Shown: positions 1 to 6,033 of the stretch, in pieces | Numbering within the stretch: position 1 is the first letter of the stretch | Layout: each line of letters starts with the position of its first letter | From: Legionellaceae bacterium | GTDB lineage: Bacteria; Pseudomonadota; Gammaproteobacteria; Legionellales; Legionellaceae | Reading direction: 5' to 3' | DNA length: 8,009 bases | Assembly: GCA_947470005.1 (NCBI GenBank) | Contig: CANISA010000062.1 | Coordinates: 1-8,009 of the forward strand | Notes under the pieces: generated by a model | What the model was told of the DNA's origin: nothing | The model's input: only the letters and a program-made list of their open reading frames with translations | Databases searched by the model: none | Made by a program: the position numbers and the translations under genes

Positions 1-449
1 CGTTGGCGGAGCAACAAGCCCATGAGCATTGGGATAAATTAGTCCGTGCCACCGCTGAGGTGGATAATATTCGACGCCGTGCTGAACGTGATGTAACGAA
101 TGCGCATCGGTATGCGCTGGAAAAATTTATTAATACCTTGCTGCCCGTCGTAGACAGTCTGGAGCATGCCATCGTGCTTGCTGAGAAAAAAGAGGATGCG
201 ACCCTGCATGAAGGGCTTGAGCTGACGATGAGGTTGCTGCTGGGCGTGCTTGATAAGGCTGATGTGAGACAGGTAGACCCACAGGGCCTGCCCTTTAATC
301 CACAAGAACATGAAGCGATGTCGATTCAAGAGACAGAAGATGTTCCGCCTAACACCGTGTTGACGGTTTTTCAGAAAGGGTATGTGCTCAACGATCGGAT
401 GATTCGCCCCGCACGTGTGATTGTTTCGAAAGAAAAAAAGCACGTTTGA
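1..449 (+). CDS. grpE: GrpE, nucleotide exchange factor of DnaK (5' end cut off by the window)
   Basis: GrpE is the cytosolic dimeric cofactor that makes DnaK release ADP, allowing ATP binding and substrate release; its long helices also act as a thermosensor in the family. The visible 148 codons run from base 3 to a TGA at 447-449. They contain the coiled-coil segment with AEVDNIRRRAE and ALEKFINTLLPVVDSLEHA, and near the C terminus the beta-domain signature QKGYVLNDRMIRPARV, all closely like E. coli GrpE. A family member is usually about 190-200 residues, so roughly the first 50 residues, including most of the long N-terminal helix, lie outside the window. The TTG at base 3 is in frame but is unlikely to be the start, because that would remove the dimerisation helix. 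The downstream neighbour is dnaK, with a 69-bp gap containing a promoter. The identity is secure; only the start is unknown. Confidence 0.95.
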   Translation, partial: LAEQQAHEHWDKLVRATAEVDNIRRRAERDVTNAHRYALEKFINTLLPVVDSLEHAIVLAEKKEDATLHEGLELTMRLLLGVLDKADVRQVDPQGLPFNPQEHEAMSIQETEDVPPNTVLTVFQKGYVLNDRMIRPARVIVSKEKKHV

Positions 450-477
450 CTTGAAATGAAGAAATAACCCCTCATAT
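450..477 (+). promoter_or_regulatory. Candidate sigma-32 (RpoH) heat-shock promoter for dnaK
   Basis: Directly after the grpE stop codon the sequence reads CTTGAAA (450-456), 11 bases, then CCCCTCATAT (468-477). The E. coli sigma-32 consensus is CTTGAAA, an 11-16 base spacer and CCCCATnT, so the -35 is a perfect match and the -10 matches with one extra T. The position, about 40 bp ahead of the dnaK start, is right for a dnaK promoter. The predicted transcript start is near 484. The same -35 TTGAAA (451-456) with TATGAC (475-480) at 18 bp also makes a fair sigma-70 promoter, so basal and heat-induced transcription could overlap. No CIRCE (HrcA) inverted repeat is seen here. Confidence 0.65.
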
Positions 478-481
478 GACC

Positions 482-497
482 CTCATGACAACATGAG
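482..497 (+). other. Small perfect hairpin in the dnaK 5' leader
   Basis: CTCATG (482-487) and CATGAG (492-497) form a perfect 6-bp inverted repeat around the 4-base loop ACAA. It sits at or just after the predicted start of the sigma-32 transcript and upstream of the dnaK ribosome binding site. It could be a 5'-terminal mRNA-stabilising stem or a protein-binding site. It has no T-run, so it is not a terminator. A partly overlapping direct repeat of CCCTCAT (469-475 and 480-486) is also present. The structure is visible in the sequence; its role is inferred. Confidence 0.4.
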
Positions 498-504
498 TAA
501 CTGA

Positions 505-510
505 TTGGAG
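505..510 (+). promoter_or_regulatory. Ribosome binding site of dnaK
   Basis: TTGGAG, with a GGAG core, lies 8 bases before the ATG at 519. This is normal spacing and supports that start codon. Confidence 0.75.
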
Positions 511-518
511 TATAGAAA

Positions 519-2456
519 ATGGCAGATATAATTATTGGAATCGATTTAGGAACCACGAACTCTTGCGTTGCGATCATGGAAGGGAAGACTCCCCGCGTGA
601 TTGAGAATGCGGAAGGGCACCGCACCACGCCGTCTATTGTCGCCTATACCAATGACAAAGAGGTCTTGGTTGGTCAGGCAGCAAAACGCCAAGCCGTGAC
701 TAACCCTGAGAATACGTTGTACGCCATCAAGCGACTCATTGGTCGACGATTCGATGATGCTGTCGTTCAAAAAGACATTAAAATGGTGCCGTACAAGATC
801 GTTAAAGCGGACAATGGGGATGCGTGGGTCCGCGTGAAAGGGGAAGATAAGGCGCCGCCACAAATTTCAGCTGATGTGTTGCGTAAGATGAAAAAAACGG
901 CGGAAGATTACCTTGGGAAAGAAGTGACTCAAGCGGTGATCACGGTTCCAGCATACTTTAATGATTCACAACGCCAAGCGACGAAAGATGCGGGTCGTAT
1001 TGCGGGGCTTGAAGTTAAACGGATCATCAATGAGCCGACGGCAGCTGCCTTGGCCTATGGAATGGACAAAAAACGAGGTGACTCCGTCATCGCAGTGTAT
1101 GACCTTGGCGGTGGAACGTTTGATATTTCCATCATCGAAATTGCCGTGGTGGATGGCGAGCACCAATTTGAGGTGTTGGCCACAAATGGTGATACGTTCT
1201 TGGGTGGGGAAGATTTTGACTTGGCGTTGATCGAGTATTTAGCGGCTGAATTTAAAAAAGACTCTGGCATTGACTTACATAATGATCCACTGGCCTTGCA
1301 ACGCCTGAAGGAAGCGGCTGAAAAAGCGAAGATTGAATTGTCTTCTGCTCAACAGACGGATGTTAATTTGCCATATATCACAGCAGATGCCTCAGGTCCG
1401 AAGCATTTGACCCTCAAATTAACACGAGCGAAGCTTGAATCGTTAGTTGAAAAACTCGTTGAGCGTACCGTGGAGCCTTGTAAAACAGCGTTGAAAGACG
1501 CCAAGTTGACCATCGGTCAAATTGATGAAGTTATTTTAGTGGGTGGACAAACACGAATGCCGATGGTTCAAAAAATTGTTGAAGAGTTTTTCGGCAAAGA
1601 ACCACGACGTGATGTGAACCCGGATGAAGCGGTTGCAGTAGGCGCGGCCATTCAGGCTGCTGTATTGTCAGGTGATGTAAAAGATATTCTGTTGTTGGAC
1701 GTTACCCCGTTGTCGCTTGGAATTGAAACATTAGGCGGCGTGATGACTAAATTAATTGAAAAAAATACAACAATCCCGACGAAAGCGAATCAAGTGTTCT
1801 CAACAGCGGATAATAATCAAACCGCTGTGACGGTGCATGTGTTACAAGGGGAGCGTGATCAGGCCTCAGCGAACAAGTCACTCGGGCGATTTGATTTGAG
1901 CGACATTCCACCCGCGCCACGCGGTGTGCCACAAATTGAGGTGACGTTTGATATTGACGCCAACGGTATTTTAAATGTGTCAGCTAAAGATAAGGCGTCT
2001 GGTAAAGCGCAGTCCATTATCATCAAAGCGTCCAGTGGGTTGAGTGAAGATGAAGTCGCGGCCATGGTAAACGATGCAAAAACACATGCTGAAGACGATA
2101 AAAAGTTTAAAGAATTGGTGGATTTGCGTAACCAAGCCGATAACATTATCCACAGCAGTGAAAAATCGTTGAAAGATTTAGCCGGCGATCTATCGGAAGA
2201 CGAGTCAAAAGGCATTGAAAGCGCGATTGCTGAATTGAAAGAAGCACTGAAAGCGAATGATAAAGCCGAGATTGAAGCGAAGCTAAGCGTCTTAACGGAG
2301 GCTTCCGGCAAGATGGCTGAACGTGTTTATGCAAAAAAATCAGCAGAGGAAGGTCAAGCTGGTGCAGAAACCGCGAGCACGTCAGAGAATAAAAACAAAG
2401 ACGATGGTGTGGTTGATGCTGAGTTTGAAGAAGTGAAGGAAGAAGACAAGCATTAA
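519..2456 (+). CDS. dnaK: DnaK, Hsp70 molecular chaperone
   Basis: DnaK is the ATP-driven cytosolic Hsp70 that binds exposed hydrophobic peptides, with DnaJ delivering substrates and stimulating ATP hydrolysis and GrpE exchanging nucleotide. The product has 645 residues (E. coli 638). The nucleotide-binding domain covers about residues 1-387, with IGIDLGTTNSCVA at 6-18, Lys71 in LYAIKRLIGRRF (equivalent to E. coli Lys70), VYDLGGGTFD at 193-202 with Thr200 (E. coli Thr199), and ILVGGQTRMP at 339-348. The hydrophobic linker DILLLDVTPLS follows at about 389-399, then the beta-sandwich substrate-binding domain to about 507 and the helical lid. The C terminus ends with DAEFEEVKEEDKH, an EEVD-like acidic tail typical of bacterial DnaK. 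The ATG at 519 is supported by a ribosome binding site and by alignment with the E. coli N terminus. Expression is probably from the heat-shock promoter at 450-477, and transcription probably ends largely at the terminator just after the gene. No defect is seen. Confidence 0.99.
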   Translation: MADIIIGIDLGTTNSCVAIMEGKTPRVIENAEGHRTTPSIVAYTNDKEVLVGQAAKRQAVTNPENTLYAIKRLIGRRFDDAVVQKDIKMVPYKIVKADNGDAWVRVKGEDKAPPQISADVLRKMKKTAEDYLGKEVTQAVITVPAYFNDSQRQATKDAGRIAGLEVKRIINEPTAAALAYGMDKKRGDSVIAVYDLGGGTFDISIIEIAVVDGEHQFEVLATNGDTFLGGEDFDLALIEYLAAEFKKDSGIDLHNDPLALQRLKEAAEKAKIELSSAQQTDVNLPYITADASGPKHLTLKLTRAKLESLVEKLVERTVEPCKTALKDAKLTIGQIDEVILVGGQTRMPMVQKIVEEFFGKEPRRDVNPDEAVAVGAAIQAAVLSGDVKDILLLDVTPLSLGIETLGGVMTKLIEKNTTIPTKANQVFSTADNNQTAVTVHVLQGERDQASANKSLGRFDLSDIPPAPRGVPQIEVTFDIDANGILNVSAKDKASGKAQSIIIKASSGLSEDEVAAMVNDAKTHAEDDKKFKELVDLRNQADNIIHSSEKSLKDLAGDLSEDESKGIESAIAELKEALKANDKAEIEAKLSVLTEASGKMAERVYAKKSAEEGQAGAETASTSENKNKDDGVVDAEFEEVKEEDKH

Positions 2457-2462
2457 TTTTAT

Positions 2463-2509
2463 TGACCTCAATGATTGTGTATCAACACGATGATTGAGGT
2501 CATTTTTTT
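2463..2509 (+). terminator. Strong rho-independent terminator between dnaK and dnaJ
   Basis: TGACCTCAAT (2463-2472) pairs perfectly with ATTGAGGTCA (2493-2502). Inside, 2474-2480 pairs with 2485-2491 (one G-U wobble) after a single G/G mismatch, leaving the loop ATCA at 2481-2484. The stem is therefore almost continuous over 40 bases and is followed at once by seven T residues (2503-2509). It starts 7 bases after the dnaK stop. It should stop or strongly reduce transcription running from dnaK into dnaJ. Confidence 0.9.
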
Positions 2510-2533
2510 ATTTAAAAAATATGTGAGCGCTTA

Positions 2534-3664
2534 ATGCAACAGCATGATTATTACGAATTACTCGGTGTAAGCCGTGGCGCCAGTGACGCTGAAATTAAAA
2601 AAGCGTACCGCAAACAGGCGATGAAACATCATCCGGATCGTAATTCAGGTGATCTGGATTCTGAAGAAAAATTCAAAGAAATTCAAAAAGCGTATGCGGT
2701 GTTGTCTGATCAACAAAAACGAGCTGCGTATGACCAATTCGGTCATGCGGGGGTTGATGGATCGTCTGGGGGCGGCGCGGGCGGTTTTGGTGGTTTTAGC
2801 GACGTGTTTGAAGATATTTTTGAAAATATTTTTTCAGGTGGACGAGGCGGCGCTCGACGCTCACAAGCCGCACGAGGTGCTGATCTTCAGTTGACGGTTC
2901 AACTGACGTTGGAAGAAGCGGCTCGTGGCAAGCAAGTTGAAATCACGGTACCTCGTCATGCAAGCTGTGAACCGTGCGACGGTTCTGGCGCGAAGAAGGG
3001 CTCGACACCCAAAACATGTGAAACATGCCAAGGTATGGGACAAGTTCGTATTCAGCAAGGCTTTTTTTCCATTCAACAAGCGTGTCCTAGTTGTCACGGT
3101 GAGGGGCGAGTGATCGTTGATCGCTGCGTGGCCTGTCATGGTGAAGGGCGTGTGCGTGAGAACAAGACGTTGACGGTTAAAATCCCGGTGGGTGTTGATC
3201 AAGGGGATAGGGTACGTTTAAGTAATGAAGGTGAGGCGGGTGTAAACGGTGGTCCTCCGGGCGATCTATATGTTCAAATTAGCGTAAAAGCGCATGCTAT
3301 TTTTGAGCGCGATGGCAGTGATTTGCGTTGCGAAGTCCCGATTAGCTTTGTCACGGCAGCGTTGGGTGGTGCTATCGATGTGCCGACGTTAGGTGGGCGT
3401 GTCACGCTGAAAATTCCGGCAGAGACTCAAACCGGGAAATCGTTTCGGTTACGTGGCAAAGGCATAAAGTCGGTGCGTGGCCATTCGACGGGTGACTTAT
3501 TGTGCCAAGTTGTTGTTGAAACGCCAGTGTCTCTTTCTAAAGAACAAAAAGAGTTGCTGACACAATTGCAAGATTCGTTGGATAATAATAAACACACGCA
3601 TTCTCCCCGATCACACTCGTGGTTTGATGGGGTCAAGCACTTTATTGAGGACATGAAATTTTAA
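2534..3664 (+). CDS. dnaJ: DnaJ, Hsp40 co-chaperone of DnaK
   Basis: DnaJ binds unfolded clients, hands them to DnaK and triggers DnaK ATP hydrolysis through its J domain. The 376-residue product matches E. coli DnaJ (376) in length. The J domain spans about 1-70, with the essential HPD triad at 33-35. A Gly/Phe-rich region (about 75-107) contains GGFGGF and repeated D/E-x-F motifs. The zinc-binding region has four intact CxxCxGxG repeats, with first cysteines at residues 145, 162, 184 and 198, and is followed by the C-terminal beta domains. The ATG at 2534 is the only sensible start, but its Shine-Dalgarno is weak (GAG at 2525-2527, six bases away). Because a strong terminator precedes the gene, DnaJ probably depends on read-through or on a promoter I cannot identify. 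carA begins one base after the stop codon, so the two are probably co-transcribed and translationally coupled. Confidence 0.98.
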   Translation: MQQHDYYELLGVSRGASDAEIKKAYRKQAMKHHPDRNSGDLDSEEKFKEIQKAYAVLSDQQKRAAYDQFGHAGVDGSSGGGAGGFGGFSDVFEDIFENIFSGGRGGARRSQAARGADLQLTVQLTLEEAARGKQVEITVPRHASCEPCDGSGAKKGSTPKTCETCQGMGQVRIQQGFFSIQQACPSCHGEGRVIVDRCVACHGEGRVRENKTLTVKIPVGVDQGDRVRLSNEGEAGVNGGPPGDLYVQISVKAHAIFERDGSDLRCEVPISFVTAALGGAIDVPTLGGRVTLKIPAETQTGKSFRLRGKGIKSVRGHSTGDLLCQVVVETPVSLSKEQKELLTQLQDSLDNNKHTHSPRSHSWFDGVKHFIEDMKF

Positions 3665-3665
3665 T

Positions 3666-4793
3666 ATGATGAATTCGCCTGCGCTGCTGGTACTGGCCGA
3701 TGGTTCCGTTTTCAAAGGGATTGCTGTTGGGGCTCACGGACGTTCTGTCGGCGAATTGGTTTTTAATACAGCAATGACAGGCTATCAAGAAATGCTGACC
3801 GATCCGTCTTACGCCCGTCAAATCATCATGCTGACTACGGCCCATGTTGGAAACACGGGGTGCAATCTCGATGACATGGAATCATCGCGCGTGTGGGCTT
3901 CGGGTTTGGTTGTACGAGATATGGTTCATCTTGCGAGCAATTATCGGGCAGAACGTTCATTGCCTGAGTGGTTAAAAAAACATGGGGTTGTAGCGATTGC
4001 AGGGATCGATACGCGCGCCCTTACGCAGCATGTACGCACGTTTGGTGCGTTGGGCGCATGCATCACCACGGACGTGTCTCAGGCTGATGAGGCGTATCTC
4101 TTCGCGAAAGAATGTCCACCCCTTGCGGGGCTTGATTTGGCTCGGGTGGTTTCTCGGCAAACGGTTGAGCGCTGGCATGAAGGCCAGGGCGACTGGGCGG
4201 TGGATGCTAGACCTAAACGTTTTCATGTTATCGTGTACGATTTTGGCGTGAAGCAGAGTATTTTACGTATTTTGTATGATAAAGGTTGCCACGTGACCTT
4301 GGTTCCGGCGCTTACATCGGCAGAAGAAGTGCTTTCCATGAATCCAGATGGCGTGGTCTTATCCAATGGACCAGGGGATCCTGCTGCATGTGATTATGCT
4401 ATTGCCGCAACACGCACTTTATTGGACGCATCCATTCCCCTGTTTGGGATTTGTTTAGGGTTTCAAATCTTAGGGCTTGCATGCGGAGCGCGTGCGTTAA
4501 AAATGAAATTCGGACATCATGGTGCAAACCATCCCGTGTTAGAAATAGGTGGCCAAGGGCGCGTGTTAATTACGAGCCAAAACCATGGGTTTGCGCTGGA
4601 TGAGGCGTCTTTGCCGGATTGCCTTGCGGTCACCCACCGTTCCTTGTTCGATCAAAGTTTGCAAGGTATGATACATAAAAAAAAGCCCGCATTTGGTTTT
4701 CAGGGACACCCTGAGGCGAGCCCAGGGCCTCATGATGCGGACTGTTTGTTTGATCGTTTTATTGATTTGATGACGCAATCTGTTCTAACTTAA
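3666..4793 (+). CDS. carA: Carbamoyl phosphate synthetase small (glutamine amidotransferase) subunit
   Basis: CarA hydrolyses glutamine and channels ammonia to CarB, which makes carbamoyl phosphate for arginine and pyrimidine synthesis in the cytosol. The product has 375 residues (E. coli 382). The CarA-specific N-terminal domain covers about 1-185, including VFNTAMTGYQEMLTDPSY. The class I amidotransferase domain follows, with LSNGPGDP (232-239), the nucleophile Cys263 in GICLGFQ (261-267), MKFGHHGANHP (280-290), QNHGFA (305-310), and His348 and Glu350 in FQGHPEASPGPHD. The triad Cys263-His348-Glu350 is complete. The oddity is Phe266, where the E. coli protein has His272 (GICLGHQ). Two ATG codons in tandem, 3666 and 3669, follow the dnaJ stop; the second aligns with the E. 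coli start. The nearest purine-rich motif, GAGG at 3647-3650, is too far away, so start choice rests on homology and coupling to dnaJ. carB does not follow; metK does. Confidence 0.97.
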   Translation: MMNSPALLVLADGSVFKGIAVGAHGRSVGELVFNTAMTGYQEMLTDPSYARQIIMLTTAHVGNTGCNLDDMESSRVWASGLVVRDMVHLASNYRAERSLPEWLKKHGVVAIAGIDTRALTQHVRTFGALGACITTDVSQADEAYLFAKECPPLAGLDLARVVSRQTVERWHEGQGDWAVDARPKRFHVIVYDFGVKQSILRILYDKGCHVTLVPALTSAEEVLSMNPDGVVLSNGPGDPAACDYAIAATRTLLDASIPLFGICLGFQILGLACGARALKMKFGHHGANHPVLEIGGQGRVLITSQNHGFALDEASLPDCLAVTHRSLFDQSLQGMIHKKKPAFGFQGHPEASPGPHDADCLFDRFIDLMTQSVLT

Positions 4794-4797
4794 GGAG
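4792..4797 (+). promoter_or_regulatory. Ribosome binding site of metK, overlapping the carA stop
   Basis: AAGGAG overlaps the carA TAA stop (4791-4793) and lies 10 bases before the GTG at 4808. It decides that GTG is the metK start codon and suggests carA and metK share a transcript with coupled translation. Confidence 0.8.
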
Positions 4798-4807
4798 TAC
4801 TACCGCT

Positions 4808-5956
4808 GTGAATTCGTCTTATGTTTTTACTTCTGAATCTGTTTCAGAAGGGCATCCTGATAAAATAGCTGATCAAATTTCGGATGCTATTCTAGATGCA
4901 ATCTTGGCTCAAGATCCAAACGCACGGGTAGCCTGTGAGACGTTTGTGAAAACGGGCATGGTGTTGGTTGGGGGTGAAATCACAACCAATGCTTGGGTTG
5001 ATGTAGAGGAAATTGCACGTTGTGTGATTAAAGATATTGGGTACAACAGCTCCGCGATGGGGTTTGATTGGGAATCTTGTGCCGTCTTATCAGCGATCGG
5101 CAAGCAGTCTGTCGACATTGCTCGAGGGGTTGATAATAAAGAGACCGATATGTTAGGCGCCGGCGACCAGGGCTTGATGTTTGGTTACGCGAGTCGTGAG
5201 ACCGATGTTTTCATGCCGGCCCCTATTGCTTATGCGCACCGATTGATGGCGCGCCAGGCCAGTTTGCGAAAATCAGGCGCACTGCCGTGGTTACGCCCGG
5301 ATGCCAAATGCCAATTGACGCTTAACTACGAAGGGGGCAAACCTGTTTCAGTGAACACGGTGGTCGTGTCGACACAGCATGCCGCTGATGTCTCGCAGTC
5401 CGTGTTGATCGAGGCGGTTCGTGAGGAGATCATCAAGCCGGTACTTCCTGCTGCATGGTTAACGCCAGCCACGCGTTATTTCATTAATCCAACCGGTCGA
5501 TTTGTGATAGGTGGGCCGTTAGGCGATTGCGGATTGACGGGTCGAAAAATCATTGTGGACACATACGGCGGTATGGCGCGTCATGGTGGAGGCTGTTTCT
5601 CAGGAAAAGATCCTTCGAAAGTTGATCGATCGGCAGCTTACGCGGCACGTCACGTGGCCAAAAATTTGGTGGCCGCGGGCATTGCAGATCAGTGTGAAAT
5701 TCAAGTGTCTTATGCGATTGGTGTGGCAGAGCCGACGTCTATCCATGTTGAAACGTTTGGCACGGGGCGATTGAATGCGCAGACGATCATTGATTTGATT
5801 ACTACGCATTTTGATTTAACACCTCGCGGAATCATCAAGCACCATGATTTGTTGCGTCCCATTTACCGTCAAACAGCCACATTGGGCCACTATGGTCGCG
5901 ATGAGTTCCCTTGGGAGCGTTTAGACAAAGTGGATGCGTTGCGCCAAGCACTATAA
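4808..5956 (+). CDS. metK: S-adenosylmethionine synthetase (methionine adenosyltransferase)
   Basis: MetK condenses ATP and methionine into S-adenosylmethionine, the main methyl donor, releasing phosphate and pyrophosphate in the cytosol as a tetramer. The product has 382 residues (E. coli 384) and follows E. coli MetK almost end to end. Visible motifs are SEGHPDKIADQISDA (13-27, with His16 and Asp18 as active-site residues by family equivalence), the hexapeptide GAGDQG (117-122), INPTGRFVIGGP (226-237), and the phosphate-binding loop GGGCFSGKDPSKVDRS (260-275). That loop has Cys263 where E. coli has Ala, probably a neutral change. The start is GTG at 4808, supported by the ribosome binding site at 4792-4797 and by the conserved FTSESVSEGHPDK N terminus. 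It follows carA by 14 bp and precedes ahcY by 77 bp; with ahcY it forms two steps of the activated methyl cycle, SAM synthesis and SAH removal. No defect is seen. Confidence 0.98.
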   Translation: MNSSYVFTSESVSEGHPDKIADQISDAILDAILAQDPNARVACETFVKTGMVLVGGEITTNAWVDVEEIARCVIKDIGYNSSAMGFDWESCAVLSAIGKQSVDIARGVDNKETDMLGAGDQGLMFGYASRETDVFMPAPIAYAHRLMARQASLRKSGALPWLRPDAKCQLTLNYEGGKPVSVNTVVVSTQHAADVSQSVLIEAVREEIIKPVLPAAWLTPATRYFINPTGRFVIGGPLGDCGLTGRKIIVDTYGGMARHGGGCFSGKDPSKVDRSAAYAARHVAKNLVAAGIADQCEIQVSYAIGVAEPTSIHVETFGTGRLNAQTIIDLITTHFDLTPRGIIKHHDLLRPIYRQTATLGHYGRDEFPWERLDKVDALRQAL

Positions 5957-5959
5957 GTC

Positions 5960-5986
5960 GTAGGTTGGGCCCAAGGGCCCCACCAC
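5960..5986. repeat. GC-rich imperfect palindrome in the metK-ahcY gap
   Basis: GGTTGGGCCC (5963-5972) and GGGCCCCACC (5975-5984) are complementary except for one T/C mismatch and are separated by only AA, so a transcript would form a 9-10 bp stem with a tight loop. Weak pairing can continue outward around an unpaired A. No T-run follows, so it is not a standard terminator. The GTAGGTTGGG...CCCA-type pattern resembles short dispersed palindromic intergenic repeats known in several Gammaproteobacteria, but only one copy lies in this window, so repeat status is inference. It starts 4 bases after the metK stop and could trim or stabilise the metK-ahcY message. Confidence 0.45.
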
Positions 5987-6023
5987 ATGAACACAACGTT
6001 TCAGTGTCGTTAATGTTCAGGAC

Positions 6024-6030
6024 AGGAGGT
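6024..6030 (+). promoter_or_regulatory. Ribosome binding site deciding the ahcY start
   Basis: AGGAGGT is a near-perfect Shine-Dalgarno, three bases ahead of the ATG at 6034 (four after the AGGAGG core). It is a little close but clearly favours 6034 over the in-frame ATG at 6013, which has no such motif upstream and whose frame would run through this site. Confidence 0.75.
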
Positions 6031-6033
6031 CCA

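Noticed and set aside
450..518. CIRCE element for HrcA control of dnaK
   Set aside because: No TTAGCACTC-N9-GAGTGCTAA-like inverted repeat is in the gap; a sigma-32-type promoter fits better.
1859..2311. 150-codon reverse-strand open frame inside dnaK
   Set aside because: It is antisense to the conserved DnaK C-terminal domain, has low-complexity Ser/Ala/Phe-rich translation and no family resemblance; it reflects codon bias of dnaK.
2494..2522. Promoter for dnaJ (TTGAGG with an AT-rich -10)
   Set aside because: At 17-bp spacing the -10 would be AAATAT, only three of six matches, and TTGAGG is part of the terminator stem. The transcript would begin almost at the start codon.
5911..6033. Longer ahcY reading frame beginning inside metK
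   Set aside because: The extra 41 residues do not resemble the enzyme, overlap metK in another frame, and the strong ribosome binding site points to ATG 6034.
5957..6033. SAH (ahcY-type) or SAM riboswitch ahead of ahcY
   Set aside because: The expected conserved blocks of the SAH riboswitch (GAGGAGCG, CCAGGCUCG, AACGGCGCUC-like) are not present; only a simple palindrome is seen. A covariance-model search would settle it.
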